A DNA stretch of 33,707 bases from contig CALMON010000169.1 of NCBI GenBank assembly GCA_937871785.1, positions 1 to 33,707 of the forward strand, written 5' to 3'. Made by a program: the position numbers and the translations under genes. This stretch comes from an uncultured Granulicella sp. (GTDB lineage Bacteria; Acidobacteriota; Terriglobia; Terriglobales; Acidobacteriaceae). The notes beneath the pieces are model-generated. The model saw only the letters and a program-made list of their open reading frames with translations, was not told where the DNA came from and searched no databases. This document shows positions 1 to 8,867 of this stretch, one piece after another. The first letter of the stretch is position 1. Each line of letters begins with the position of its first letter.

Positions 1-1707
1 GTTCAGGTTGTTGAAGTGCGCGGCGTCGGTGCCGGCGCAGGCGGAGCCGGTTTCGGCGATGCCGTCCGGCGAGCGCCACAGGCCGCCGTCGTTGCCGATG
101 AAGACGAGAGGCCCGCCGGCCGCGGCAAAAAGGGCTAGCGCATGTTGCGCGGGCGCGACCCCTGCCGGAGCGGCGCATCCATTCAGCGCGTTGGTGGTGT
201 TGCGCAGCGCGCAGGCTGAGCTGCCTGCCGCGAGCACGCAGCGATACACGTCTACCGTTCCAGCCAGCAGCACTGTGGACGTGCTGGAAGCCGACGCAGC
301 GGCGAGCGTCAGGTTATAGTCGCCCTGCGCGATGGCCGTGCTGCCGTTGCCGGTTTCGAGCGCGCCCGCATCGATGCGGTGCGCAAACGTCGGCGCGGCG
401 TTGGCGCATGCCGATCCGGTGGCCGCGCACAGGTCCTGCCACAGGCCGTTGTCGCGCAGGCTGCCGTCGACGCTCAGAGCGTACAGGTCTCCGGTGGCCG
501 CCTGCACGGCCAGCGCGCCACGAAACAGCGGGCAGCCGCTGCTCGTCGACGCCGGACAGGCAACCGTGGTGAGCCCGGTTCCGGGCTGGTTGGCCAGGCG
601 CTGCCAGGTCAGGCCGTCCGCGCTTTCATAAAAGCCGTGCAGCCGGACGGCGGCGTAGAATTTCTGTCGCAACGCGTCCCACACGACTGCGGTCGTGGGG
701 TTGCTGGCGGCTCCAACCCCGGTGGGCTGCGGTGCCTGCACCACGCTTGCGCCGTCGTAGATGGTGGCCATCCGCCAGGTCACGCCGGCATCGGAGGACA
801 CATACAGCCCGGCGATCGAAATGCTGTTGGTCGCATCGACCAGCACGCCTTCGGCCGAGCCCGACAGCGCCGCGACCACCAGCGACGGGGTCGCCGTGCT
901 CCAGGCCAGACCCGCGACGCTCAACCCCACAAAGGAGTGGTGCCCGTTGGCTCCGTCGTTTGAGCCCGCGGCTAACGTCCAGGTCAGGCCGCCGTCGGCT
1001 GAACGCAGTATGCCTTCGCCATAGTACGAATCTGTTGCGTCGTTGGGGTCGCCGGTGCCCGCCAGCACCACCGGGTTCGCCAGCGGCTGCACGGCCACTG
1101 CACCGACGCTCAGTGACGGGATGGTGCTTCCCCCGGCGTTGGTCGTAAAAACCGGAAGCACGTCGGTGAGCGGCGTGAAGCCGACCGAACCCAGAGCTCC
1201 GGCCGCGTTCGTCGACTTCCACACGCCGCCACCCGTGGTGCCGACGTAGACGGTATTGCCGGTGGTGTCGTTGGGGTCTACCGCGACCGCGGTCACACGG
1301 CCGCTGACGTTGCCGTAACTGGCGGAAGCGACCGCCACCGGGCCAAGCGGCTGCCACGGAGCCGTCAACGAACCGGCCAGCGGATGGCCGCCCTCGGAAG
1401 CCTGCGCGAAACCCCCGTAAGCGCGAAGCCGCGCGGCTGCCGGACTCGACTGCGCGGCCGTGTTCGCAGATTGCCGCTGCAGCAGGAACTGCCGGGTGCG
1501 CTCCCCGCGGGCCTGTGCGGAAGTGGCTGCCGCCGGCTCTGCTCCTTGCTGCGCGCGCAAACCGCAGCAGCACAGCACTGCCCAGGCAAGAGCGAGGCCG
1601 ATCAGGGCAACGTAGCCGCGCAGGCGTGCAGGTCGCTCCGATTGGGCAAGCGGAGCGGTCGGCGTTCGAATTAGGGGGCTCGCGAATCCACTCAGCGGCA
1701 AGCGCAC
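1..1707 (-). CDS. Secreted BNR/sialidase- or VPS10-like beta-propeller repeat protein, C-terminus truncated by window edge
   Basis: Reverse-strand frame is open from a GTG at 1707-1705 (upstream GGAGG) to base 1. Translation starts VRLPLSGFASPLIRTP...LRGYVALIGLALAWAVLCCCGLRAQQ (signal-like), then ...VSGRVTAVAVDPNDTTGNTVYVGTTGGGVWKSTNAAG..., ...GILRSADGGLTWTL..., ...GLYVSSDAGVTWRMAT..., ...FIGNDGGLWRSPDGIAETG.... Not in the ORF track because it has no stop inside the window. Confidence 0.85.
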   Translation of the reverse strand, partial: MRLPLSGFASPLIRTPTAPLAQSERPARLRGYVALIGLALAWAVLCCCGLRAQQGAEPAAATSAQARGERTRQFLLQRQSANTAAQSSPAAARLRAYGGFAQASEGGHPLAGSLTAPWQPLGPVAVASASYGNVSGRVTAVAVDPNDTTGNTVYVGTTGGGVWKSTNAAGALGSVGFTPLTDVLPVFTTNAGGSTIPSLSVGAVAVQPLANPVVLAGTGDPNDATDSYYGEGILRSADGGLTWTLAAGSNDGANGHHSFVGLSVAGLAWSTATPSLVVAALSGSAEGVLVDATNSISIAGLYVSSDAGVTWRMATIYDGASVVQAPQPTGVGAASNPTTAVVWDALRQKFYAAVRLHGFYESADGLTWQRLANQPGTGLTTVACPASTSSGCPLFRGALAVQAATGDLYALSVDGSLRDNGLWQDLCAATGSACANAAPTFAHRIDAGALETGNGSTAIAQGDYNLTLAAASASSTSTVLLAGTVDVYRCVLAAGSSACALRNTTNALNGCAAPAGVAPAQHALALFAAAGGPLVFIGNDGGLWRSPDGIAETGSACAGTDAAHFNNLN

Positions 1708-1904
1708 AACCTGGTTTCCTCCCTGCGCCTGCTGATCATGCCTGCTCAGGGAAGCAGAATCAACGCCACGGAGATGAAGATTTTTCTCATATTCCAGAAC
1801 GGGATAAGAGGCTTCTCATCCGCTTGGAGCTGTCATGCCGTGGGTTGGGAAAAGTGTAGCAAGCGGAGTCACCTGCTGTCTTCGTCCAGAGCGCTCCCAC
1901 CTTT

Positions 1905-3281
1905 TCAGCAGCGAACCACGTTCGCCGCCGCCAAGCCGCCGGTGGCGTTGCGCGTGTCGATAAACAAGCGGCTGGCCGCGACCAGCGCCGGGTAGTCGTA
2001 GGCCGTGTGGTCCGTCACCAGGATCACGCAGTCGAAGCCGGGCACTTCCGTGAGCGGCGTGCTGTTCAGCCGCAGGTCGTACTTACGGCCATGGCCGATC
2101 GACGGGAAATAAGGGTCGTTGTACGCGACGGTGGCTCCGGCCTGCCGCAGCAGGTCGAAAATGGTGAGCGCGGGCGACTCGCGCAGATCGTCGATGTCGC
2201 GCTTGTACGCGATGCCCAGCAGCAAAACCCGAGCCCCGGCCAGCGGCTGTCCCGCGCGCGCCAGCGCCCGGCGCGCGGTTTCGACGACAAAGCCCGGCAT
2301 GGCTTCATTCACCTCGCCGGCCAGCTCGATAAAGCGGGTCGCGAGGCCCATCTGCCCGGCGCGCCAGCTCAGGTAAAACGGGTCTACCGGGATGCAGTGA
2401 CCGCCGATGCCGGGGCCGGGGTAAAACGCCTGGAAGCCGAACGGCTTGGTGGAGGCCGCCGCGATCACCTCCCAGATGTCGATGCCCGCCACGAGGCAGA
2501 ACTGCTTCAACTCATTGACCAAGGCGATGTTGACGACGCGGTAGATGTTTTCGAGCAGCTTGGTCATCTCCGCCGCCGCGGGCGACGACATCGCCACCGT
2601 GCGCGTGAAAATGCTGCCGTACAAAGCGGCGGCGGCGGCGGTTGCCGCCGGGTCCATGCCGCCCAGCACCTTGGGGATATCGCGGCGCGGCGTGGTGGTG
2701 TTGCCGGGGTCTTCGCGCTCGGGAGAGAAGGCGACCATGAGGCCGGCCAGAGGCACTTCTTCCTCGCTGGCTTCATCGCCGTCCCGCTTCTTCAGCACCG
2801 TCTGGCCGCCGCGCTCCAGCAGCGGTACGACGAGTTCTTCGGTCGTGCCCGGGTAGGTCGTGCTTTCGAGCACCAGCAACTGCCCGGCATGGAGGTGCGG
2901 CGCCAGCGCGGTCACGGTGTCTTCGACAAAATGGAGGTCCGGCACGTGGTCTTCGCGCAGTGGGGTCGGCACGCAGATCAGCACGGCCTCGCAGGCCGAC
3001 GCTTCGGCAAAGTCGGTGGTGGCCGTAAGCCCGCGCGCGCGCGCGGCGACGATTTCTTCCGGGGCGATGCGCTGGATGTACGAGCGGCCCGCGTTGAGCG
3101 CGTCCACCTTGGCGCGGTCGATATCGAAGCCCGTGACGCGAAAACCTTCCGTGCTGAACAGCAGCGCCAGCGGCAGCCCCACGTAGCCCATTCCCACGAT
3201 GCCGACGCGGGTTTCGCGAGCGGCCACCTGCTGAAGCCACGCGGCGAGTGTGGGCGCTGCAAGGGGGAACGCAGCGTTCAT
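1905..3281 (-). CDS. Nucleotide-sugar dehydrogenase (UDP-N-acetyl-D-glucosamine 6-dehydrogenase / WbpA-TviB-like)
   Basis: Start trimmed from the 606-aa ORF to ATG at 3281 (MNAAFPLAAPTLAAWLQQ...). Motifs VGIVGMGYVGLPLALLF (Rossmann), ESTTYPGTTEE, FYPGPGIGGHCIPVDPFYLSW, LLLGIAYKRDIDDLRESPAL. Overlaps the upstream epimerase by ATGA. Confidence 0.93.
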   Translation of the reverse strand: MNAAFPLAAPTLAAWLQQVAARETRVGIVGMGYVGLPLALLFSTEGFRVTGFDIDRAKVDALNAGRSYIQRIAPEEIVAARARGLTATTDFAEASACEAVLICVPTPLREDHVPDLHFVEDTVTALAPHLHAGQLLVLESTTYPGTTEELVVPLLERGGQTVLKKRDGDEASEEEVPLAGLMVAFSPEREDPGNTTTPRRDIPKVLGGMDPAATAAAAALYGSIFTRTVAMSSPAAAEMTKLLENIYRVVNIALVNELKQFCLVAGIDIWEVIAAASTKPFGFQAFYPGPGIGGHCIPVDPFYLSWRAGQMGLATRFIELAGEVNEAMPGFVVETARRALARAGQPLAGARVLLLGIAYKRDIDDLRESPALTIFDLLRQAGATVAYNDPYFPSIGHGRKYDLRLNSTPLTEVPGFDCVILVTDHTAYDYPALVAASRLFIDTRNATGGLAAANVVRC

Positions 3282-4255
3282 GCCTGCAGCGCCCGGGCGT
3301 ATTCCACGGTGCGCGCCAACCCTTCCGCAAACGACACGCGCGGCTGGTACCCGAACGCTTCCCCCGCGGCACCGATGTCGGCGAGCGAGTTGTCGATGTC
3401 GCCCGCGCGGCGTTCCACGCGCTGCGGCGGACGCGTGTAGCCGGTCAGCCCGGCGAGCAACGCCCAGGTTTCGTTCAATGAAGAGCGCTGTCCGGAGGCC
3501 ACGTTGAACACGCGGCCGGCCACCTTGTCCGCAGGAGCCGCGAGCGCCAGCAGGTTCGCGCTTACAGCGTTCGCGATGTAGGTAAAGTCGCGGCCCTGCT
3601 CGCCGTCGCCTTCGAGCGTGGCGTCTTCGCCGGCCAGCATCTGCCGCACCCACTTGGCGATCACGCCCGAATAGGGCGAGTCCGGCGCCTGCCGCGGGCC
3701 AAAAATGTTGAAGTAGCGCAGGCACACGGTTTCCAGCCCATACACGCGCGCGTAGCTTTGCATGTACAGCTCGCCGGTCAGCTTCTGCACGGGATACGGT
3801 GCAATGGGCTGCGGCAGCATCGTTTCCACCCGCGGAAAGCCCGGCTGGTTGCCGTAGGCGGAGCTCGACGCGGCATACAACACACGCTGTACCCCCGCAT
3901 GGCGAGCGCCTTCCAGCAGGTTAAAGGTGCCGTCGATGTTGGCGCGATGGCTCCCGCGCGGGTCCTTGATGCTGCGCGGCACGCTGGGCAGAGCCCCCTG
4001 GTGCAGGATCGCGTCGACCCCCTTGCACGCGCGTTCCACGGCTTCCGGGTCGGTCAGGTCGGCGGTGATGAGATCGATCTTTTCGGCGATGCTGGCGAGA
4101 TTCGCGCGACGGCCGGTCGAAAAGTTGTCCAGCCCGCGCACATGGTCGCCGCGTGCCACCAGGGCATGCGCGAGATGGGAGCCGACGAAACCCGCGATGC
4201 CAGTGATGAGGTAGGTGGCCACGAAGGTAAGTCTAGCAGCGGCGGACTTCGGCAC
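3278..4255 (-). CDS. NAD-dependent epimerase/dehydratase (extended SDR, WbpP/TviC-like UDP-sugar 4-epimerase)
   Basis: YLITGIAGFVGSHLAHALVARGDHVRGLDNFSTG; YPVQKLTGELYMQSYARVYGLETVCLRYFNIFGPRQ; C-terminal ADIGAAGEAFGYQPRVSFAEGL. Start could be a little internal (VATYLITG). Confidence 0.92.
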   Translation of the reverse strand: MPKSAAARLTFVATYLITGIAGFVGSHLAHALVARGDHVRGLDNFSTGRRANLASIAEKIDLITADLTDPEAVERACKGVDAILHQGALPSVPRSIKDPRGSHRANIDGTFNLLEGARHAGVQRVLYAASSSAYGNQPGFPRVETMLPQPIAPYPVQKLTGELYMQSYARVYGLETVCLRYFNIFGPRQAPDSPYSGVIAKWVRQMLAGEDATLEGDGEQGRDFTYIANAVSANLLALAAPADKVAGRVFNVASGQRSSLNETWALLAGLTGYTRPPQRVERRAGDIDNSLADIGAAGEAFGYQPRVSFAEGLARTVEYARALQA

Positions 4256-4328
4256 TGTTGGACGGGAATGTCAAGGCTGTCCCCGGAAAGTCGCAGACGG
4301 CGGATCGGCCCTGGCCTGAGGCTCAGGC

Positions 4329-5180
4329 TTATGTGCCAGCCTGCGCGGCCAGCGTCACAAGAAATGCGGCGCGGGCCGTCTCGGTCTGCTCCGCGGCCTG
4401 TATCGCCAACGGATGCTTGTGGCCGAACCGCTCCTTCGCCGTAGCGCTCAACTCCAGCCAGTCGTGCCAGCGCCCGCCGGCATTCTGCTGCGCCTGGTAG
4501 CGGACCATCGCCTTCTCGGCTGCCGGAGAAGACGGCAGAGTTTCGATCATGTACCGTGCGGTTTTGGCGAGCTTGCGTAGGGTATGCAGATGTTTGTTGC
4601 TTTCGACGCCGTCTTGCCGCGCGTCTTGAGGCTCCTGCGACTGGCGCCAATGTTCAATCAACGGCAGCGAACTGACCTGCGGCTCTGGCAGCCCCTTGGC
4701 CGCGCCGGCCGCTTGCACCACCTGCTCCAGCGTCGCGACCACGCGGGGCAGATGGTCCATCACGACATGCTGCAGCTTCGCCGCCTGGTGCACGCGACGC
4801 TTCGCCAACTCGTCGCTCAATGTGTCGGCGGCCTCCCGGGGCAGCAGGAGATCGTCCTTCAGCAGCCCGCGCAGCACGTCCAGATCGCGAACCTTGCCGG
4901 CGGCCCTGCCCAACCGGCGTATCTGGTGGTGGAGCTCTTTGCCTTCGTCGTCCTGGTTCTCGGTCGCAGTCGGGTCGGCGTTCTGCGATCCCTGCGGACG
5001 CAGTTGCGTCAGCAGAAGCAACTGCGCCTCCATACGCCGCGCCAACGAACGCAATTTGCGCACGGCCTTTTTTTCGGGAGTGGCGAGCGCCACACTCATC
5101 GCCGCTTCAAGCGCCTGCGCGCATTCGCGCAAACGCTGCAGCGGATCGAGGGTCGGGGATGACGGAGGAATTGGGGGCAT
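4329..5180 (-). CDS. CHAD domain-containing protein
   Basis: His/Arg-rich helical repeats AVRKLRSLARRMEAQLLL, IRRLGRAAGKVRDLDVLRGLL, LHTLRKLAKTARYMIE, typical of CHAD domains. Confidence 0.8.
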   Translation of the reverse strand: MPPIPPSSPTLDPLQRLRECAQALEAAMSVALATPEKKAVRKLRSLARRMEAQLLLLTQLRPQGSQNADPTATENQDDEGKELHHQIRRLGRAAGKVRDLDVLRGLLKDDLLLPREAADTLSDELAKRRVHQAAKLQHVVMDHLPRVVATLEQVVQAAGAAKGLPEPQVSSLPLIEHWRQSQEPQDARQDGVESNKHLHTLRKLAKTARYMIETLPSSPAAEKAMVRYQAQQNAGGRWHDWLELSATAKERFGHKHPLAIQAAEQTETARAAFLVTLAAQAGT

Positions 5181-5247
5181 CGTGGGTTTTATGTAAGCCT
5201 TGGAACCGTCGGAACGTTTGGGTACGTCCGGGCCTTGTCCGGGCCGG

Positions 5248-5275
5248 AGCCCAGGCCTGTCTCAATACCTGGGCT
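5248..5275. repeat. Inverted repeat AGCCCAGG-N12-CCTGGGCT in the intergenic gap
   Basis: Perfect 8-bp arms at 5248-5255 and 5268-5275, upstream of the CHAD gene and downstream of the AKR gene (both minus strand). No clear T-tract. Confidence 0.5.
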
Positions 5276-5322
5276 AAGCAGACCCGGTAAGAACGAGAAC
5301 AACGGCAAACCGGGGAAGCTTC

Positions 5323-6321
5323 CTAGCTATGCCCCAGAATCGGGTGCGCTTCGTAGGGCTCCTCGAGCTTCGCAATCTCCTCGCTTGTCAGCTTCAGGTC
5401 CAGCGACGCAAGCGCATCTTCAAGCTGATACGGCTTGCTCGCCCCGACGATCGGCGCGCTGACAGCGGGCTTCGTCATGATCCAGGCCAGGGCCACCTGC
5501 GCGTTCTTCACGCCGCGAGCCTGCGCGATTTCGCTGATACGATCCACCACCGTAAAGTCCGAGTCGCGATAGTACAGGCTGTGGCCGAACTCATCCGTAC
5601 GGCCGCGCACGGTTTCAGCCTGCGTGTGGTCGCCCGCCTCGCCGCGCTTGCGATTGCCGGTCACGAATCCGCGCGCCAGTGGGCTCCACGGAATGCAGCC
5701 GATCTTCTGGTCCAGGCAAAGCGGAATCATTTCGCGTTCTTCTTCGCGATACACCAGGTTGTAATGGTTCTGCATGGTGACAAAGCGCGTCCACGAGTTT
5801 TCGCGCTGCACGTTCAGCATCTTCCCGAACTGCCAGGCGTACATGCTGGACGCGCCGATATATAGCGCCTTTCCGGCGCGCACTACGTCGTGCAGCGCTT
5901 CGCAGGTTTCTTCGACCGGCGTGTCCTTATCGAAGCGATGGATCTGGTACAGGTCCACGTAGTCCATACCCAGCCGCTTCAGGCTGCGGTCGATCGACTT
6001 CATGATGTGCTTGCGCGACAGTCCCCGGTCGTTCGGCCCATCGCTCATCGGGTTGTAAACCTTGGTCGCGATCACCAGCTCTTCGCGGCGCGGCTGGAAC
6101 TCGCGCAACAGCTTGCCCGTGACCACCTCGCTTTCGCCGAGCGAATACACGTCCGCGGTATCGAAAAAGTTGATGCCGGCTTCCACCGCGCGCTTGACCA
6201 AAGGGCGCGCCTCGTCGAGTTCCAGAATCCACTCGCGCCAGGTCTTCGACCCGTAGGTCATCATGCCGAGGCAAAGAGCGGAAACGCGGGTTCCAGTGTG
6301 GCCCAGGGTACGAACGTCCAT
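5323..6321 (-). CDS. Aldo/keto reductase
   Basis: MDVRTLGHTGTRVSALCLGMMTYG; NFFDTADVYSLGESEVVTGKLL; LKRLGMDYVDLYQIHRFD; IPWSPLARGFVTG; APIVGASKPYQLEDAL. Confidence 0.95.
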   Translation of the reverse strand: MDVRTLGHTGTRVSALCLGMMTYGSKTWREWILELDEARPLVKRAVEAGINFFDTADVYSLGESEVVTGKLLREFQPRREELVIATKVYNPMSDGPNDRGLSRKHIMKSIDRSLKRLGMDYVDLYQIHRFDKDTPVEETCEALHDVVRAGKALYIGASSMYAWQFGKMLNVQRENSWTRFVTMQNHYNLVYREEEREMIPLCLDQKIGCIPWSPLARGFVTGNRKRGEAGDHTQAETVRGRTDEFGHSLYYRDSDFTVVDRISEIAQARGVKNAQVALAWIMTKPAVSAPIVGASKPYQLEDALASLDLKLTSEEIAKLEEPYEAHPILGHS

Positions 6322-6369
6322 GCGCGGTTAGACGCTGCGTCGGGCTTTCGCGTATATCCCGTGGCGACG

Positions 6370-7584
6370 TTACGGTGCGGTCGTGATCTCGACAGGCTGC
6401 GAGGGCGCGCTGCTGTTGCCGCTTTTATCCACCGCGACGACCGTGTAGCGCAGCCGCGCGGCACGGCCGGCGGCCGCATCGTGGAAGGCAGGCAGCGGCA
6501 AGGGCTGCCCGTTCAGCCTTTCCGGCGGGCCGCCGTTCAGGGCGTCGGCGTTGGCGCCGAGCCGCTGCCGAAAGACCACGTAGCCCAGCAGGTCCGGCTC
6601 CGCATTCGGCCGCCACACCAGGTCCACGGCTATCCCGGCACCGTCTTCCAACGGGTAATCCGCCGCCGCCACGCCGACCGGCGCGGCGGGGGGGTACACG
6701 TCGCGCAGCGTAAACTCCACCGGCGCGGACGCGACGCCGCGCAGTTCCAGCGGCTTGCCTTCAAGCGTCACCGTTCGGCTGCGTACGGCGGTGTAACTGT
6801 ACCGCGTGCCCGGCAGAGCGGTTGTGTCGACCGTACCGCCGCGATCCGGCTGCGCTTCAGAGTCCGAGGCCCGCAGCAGAACCACACCGGATTCTTCCTG
6901 CGCGCCGCGGGTGGCGCTCAGGGGAAGAGCTCCGGCAGCGCCCTTCTTCCGGGGGCTGGTTGAAGGTGGGGTCGAAGCCGGCTTGGCCGCGGCAGGCGCG
7001 TTGAGAGCTTCGCGCCGCAGCAGAACGTCAGCGGAAGACTCGCCGGCCGGCAGCCAGTGCAGCACGATGCCGCCGCGCTCGCCGCCGGCGCTCAGTTGCA
7101 GCACTGGCGGGGGAGCGGCACCCGCGGCGGCCAGCGCCGCTTCCGAGTAGCCCGCGGAGCGTCCGCGCGCATTCAACACCTGCACCCGGTAGGCGAGCAG
7201 TTTCGGCCCGCCGCTGGCGAGCTCAGGGGGAAGAACGTCGGTCCATTCCATCTTCGCACCCATTGCGACGTTGACCGGGACAGGATAGCTCGCCGTAGGC
7301 TGGCACGGACCGCCGCTGACGGACCGGCAAAGCTGCGCGAGCGTGGGGCCTCGCAGCCCTTCGCCGTCGGTAGTCTTCAGGGGAGCGGCGAAATGGAGCA
7401 CGACCCCGGGACCGCGCCGTTCCGCTACGATCCCGGTCACCGGCTCCGGCAAGTGCAGTGACGGCGGCCGGGGAACGCCCGGGCTGGCGCAGCCGGTCAG
7501 CGCCGCTACCCCCAGTCCGGCGGCCAGCGCCGCACTCCAAAGGCGGAAGCGGCGGCAAATCGCGGTCGTGAAAGGCAGGAGCAT
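6370..7584 (-). CDS. Secreted lipoprotein with fibronectin type III-like modules
   Basis: Signal peptide with lipobox LTGC (AALTGCASPGVPRPPSLHLPEPVTGI); modules such as YPPAAPVGVAAADYPLEDGAGIAVDLVWRPNAEPDLLGYVVFRQ and RLRYTVVAVDKSGNSSAPSQPVEI. Confidence 0.75.
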   Translation of the reverse strand: MLLPFTTAICRRFRLWSAALAAGLGVAALTGCASPGVPRPPSLHLPEPVTGIVAERRGPGVVLHFAAPLKTTDGEGLRGPTLAQLCRSVSGGPCQPTASYPVPVNVAMGAKMEWTDVLPPELASGGPKLLAYRVQVLNARGRSAGYSEAALAAAGAAPPPVLQLSAGGERGGIVLHWLPAGESSADVLLRREALNAPAAAKPASTPPSTSPRKKGAAGALPLSATRGAQEESGVVLLRASDSEAQPDRGGTVDTTALPGTRYSYTAVRSRTVTLEGKPLELRGVASAPVEFTLRDVYPPAAPVGVAAADYPLEDGAGIAVDLVWRPNAEPDLLGYVVFRQRLGANADALNGGPPERLNGQPLPLPAFHDAAAGRAARLRYTVVAVDKSGNSSAPSQPVEITTAP

Positions 7585-7620
7585 GAGCGCAAACCCAGCC
7601 TAGCACCTTGCGAGGGCCGC

Positions 7621-8685
7621 ATGAGCTTGCTGATAACCGCACCGGAAAACGATTTTCGGTTTGGGAGGTGGACGAACAAGGAACGAACTGGCATCTTTCC
7701 AGCAAACTTCAACGTCTGTTTATGCAGCGCACAAACCACCGCTCGGAGGTGTGGTTTGGCCCCGGAGTTCGATGTGCCGACATCCACGCCCAGCAAGTCT
7801 CCCCAGAAGTCGTCGCGCAGGCCGATGCCTGCGACGGAACAGGCAAACGAGGTTACCCCCAAGCAGCTTGCGGAGCTTGAAGCGATGATCGCTTCCGCCC
7901 CTGAGGCCGAATCGGAAGACGGCGCCGCGGCAGATTCGGCGGACTCGCCCGAAGCGGTAGCCGCTGGCGGTTCCGCGACGGAGGAAGCTTCGGCGACAGA
8001 CGACGCGTCCGCTACAGAAAAAGACGATCACGAGGACAAGCTGTCCGTCGCGGTTGAAGCCACCATCCACGCGAAAAGCATTGGTGACCGCATCAAGTAT
8101 CTTCGCCAGCGCAAGGGTATGGGCCTGGTGGAGCTCGGCCGGCACACGGGGCTTTCGGCCAGCTTCCTGTCGCAGCTCGAAACCGGTCGTGTCGTGCCGA
8201 CGCTGCGCAATCTAGCGCGCATCGCCATGGTGTTTTCACGCGACATGAGTTACTTCTTTGAGCCCGAACCGCCCGATCTTTTCCGGGTCGTGCGCGCCGA
8301 AGACCGCACCCGCCACCCTCAGACCGGGGCAGCCGTTCCCGGCTATTTCTTTGAAAATCTTGGCGGACCCGCGAACGGGACGCCTGTGATGCCCTACATT
8401 GCGGAGTTTCTACCCGCCGACGGCAAGCGCGAACAGCGGTCTCACCAGCATGCCGGCGCGGAGTTCCTTTATGTGCTTTCTGGCTGTTTGCAGATCATGC
8501 ACGGCGAGCGGACCGAAACGTTTGAAGCAGGCGACGCCGTGTACTTTCATTCCACAACCACCCACAGCTACCACCGGTTGGGCGATGAAGCCTGTGAAGC
8601 ATTGATCCTGACGATGCCCGAACCAGCCAGCGGTCGGCCTCACCGTACGCGCGCTCCCGGGACAGCAGCGGTGGTAAAGAAGTAG
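7621..8685 (+). CDS. XRE-family transcriptional regulator with C-terminal cupin domain
   Basis: HTH: GDRIKYLRQRKGMGLVELGRHTGLSASFLSQLETGRVVPTLRNLARIAMVFSRDMSYFF. Cupin: HQHAGAEFLYVLSGCLQIMHGERTETFEAGDAVYFHSTTTHSYHRL. The true start may be ATG at 7825 (MPATEQANEVTPKQLAELEAM), as the first 68 codons look atypical. Confidence 0.9.
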   Translation: MSLLITAPENDFRFGRWTNKERTGIFPANFNVCLCSAQTTARRCGLAPEFDVPTSTPSKSPQKSSRRPMPATEQANEVTPKQLAELEAMIASAPEAESEDGAAADSADSPEAVAAGGSATEEASATDDASATEKDDHEDKLSVAVEATIHAKSIGDRIKYLRQRKGMGLVELGRHTGLSASFLSQLETGRVVPTLRNLARIAMVFSRDMSYFFEPEPPDLFRVVRAEDRTRHPQTGAAVPGYFFENLGGPANGTPVMPYIAEFLPADGKREQRSHQHAGAEFLYVLSGCLQIMHGERTETFEAGDAVYFHSTTTHSYHRLGDEACEALILTMPEPASGRPHRTRAPGTAAVVKK

Positions 8686-8750
8686 AGCAGACTGTTCGAG
8701 AAATCTCCATGGCACGCCAGGTTGCCGCCATGTTGTGTTTCGTTAGATAG

Positions 8751-8811
8751 GTCCGGATTTCAGACCGGACAATTCAGAAAGCGTCCCAAGTGGGCTTTCG
8801 CTCCTTGGGAC
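8751..8811. terminator. Two tandem hairpins between convergent genes (possible bidirectional terminator)
   Basis: GTCCGG-N8-CCGGAC at 8751-8770 and GTCCCAAG-N13-CTTGGGAC at 8783-8811, between convergent stops at 8685 and 8868. No long T-tract. Confidence 0.4.
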
Positions 8812-8867
8812 TCTGCTTCCGGAAAGCTCCTCTTGTCTGAGCGGACCTGCAAACGCCGGCCTGCTTC

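Noticed and set aside
3028-3050. GC-dinucleotide run (CGCGCGCGCGCGCG)
   Set aside because: Encodes AARARG within the conserved dehydrogenase; composition effect of a high-GC genome rather than a repeat element.
2007-3440. 477-aa + strand ORF opposite the UDP-sugar dehydrogenase
   Set aside because: Antisense shadow with Arg/Gly/His-rich composition and no recognisable family; the minus-strand frame has strong family motifs.
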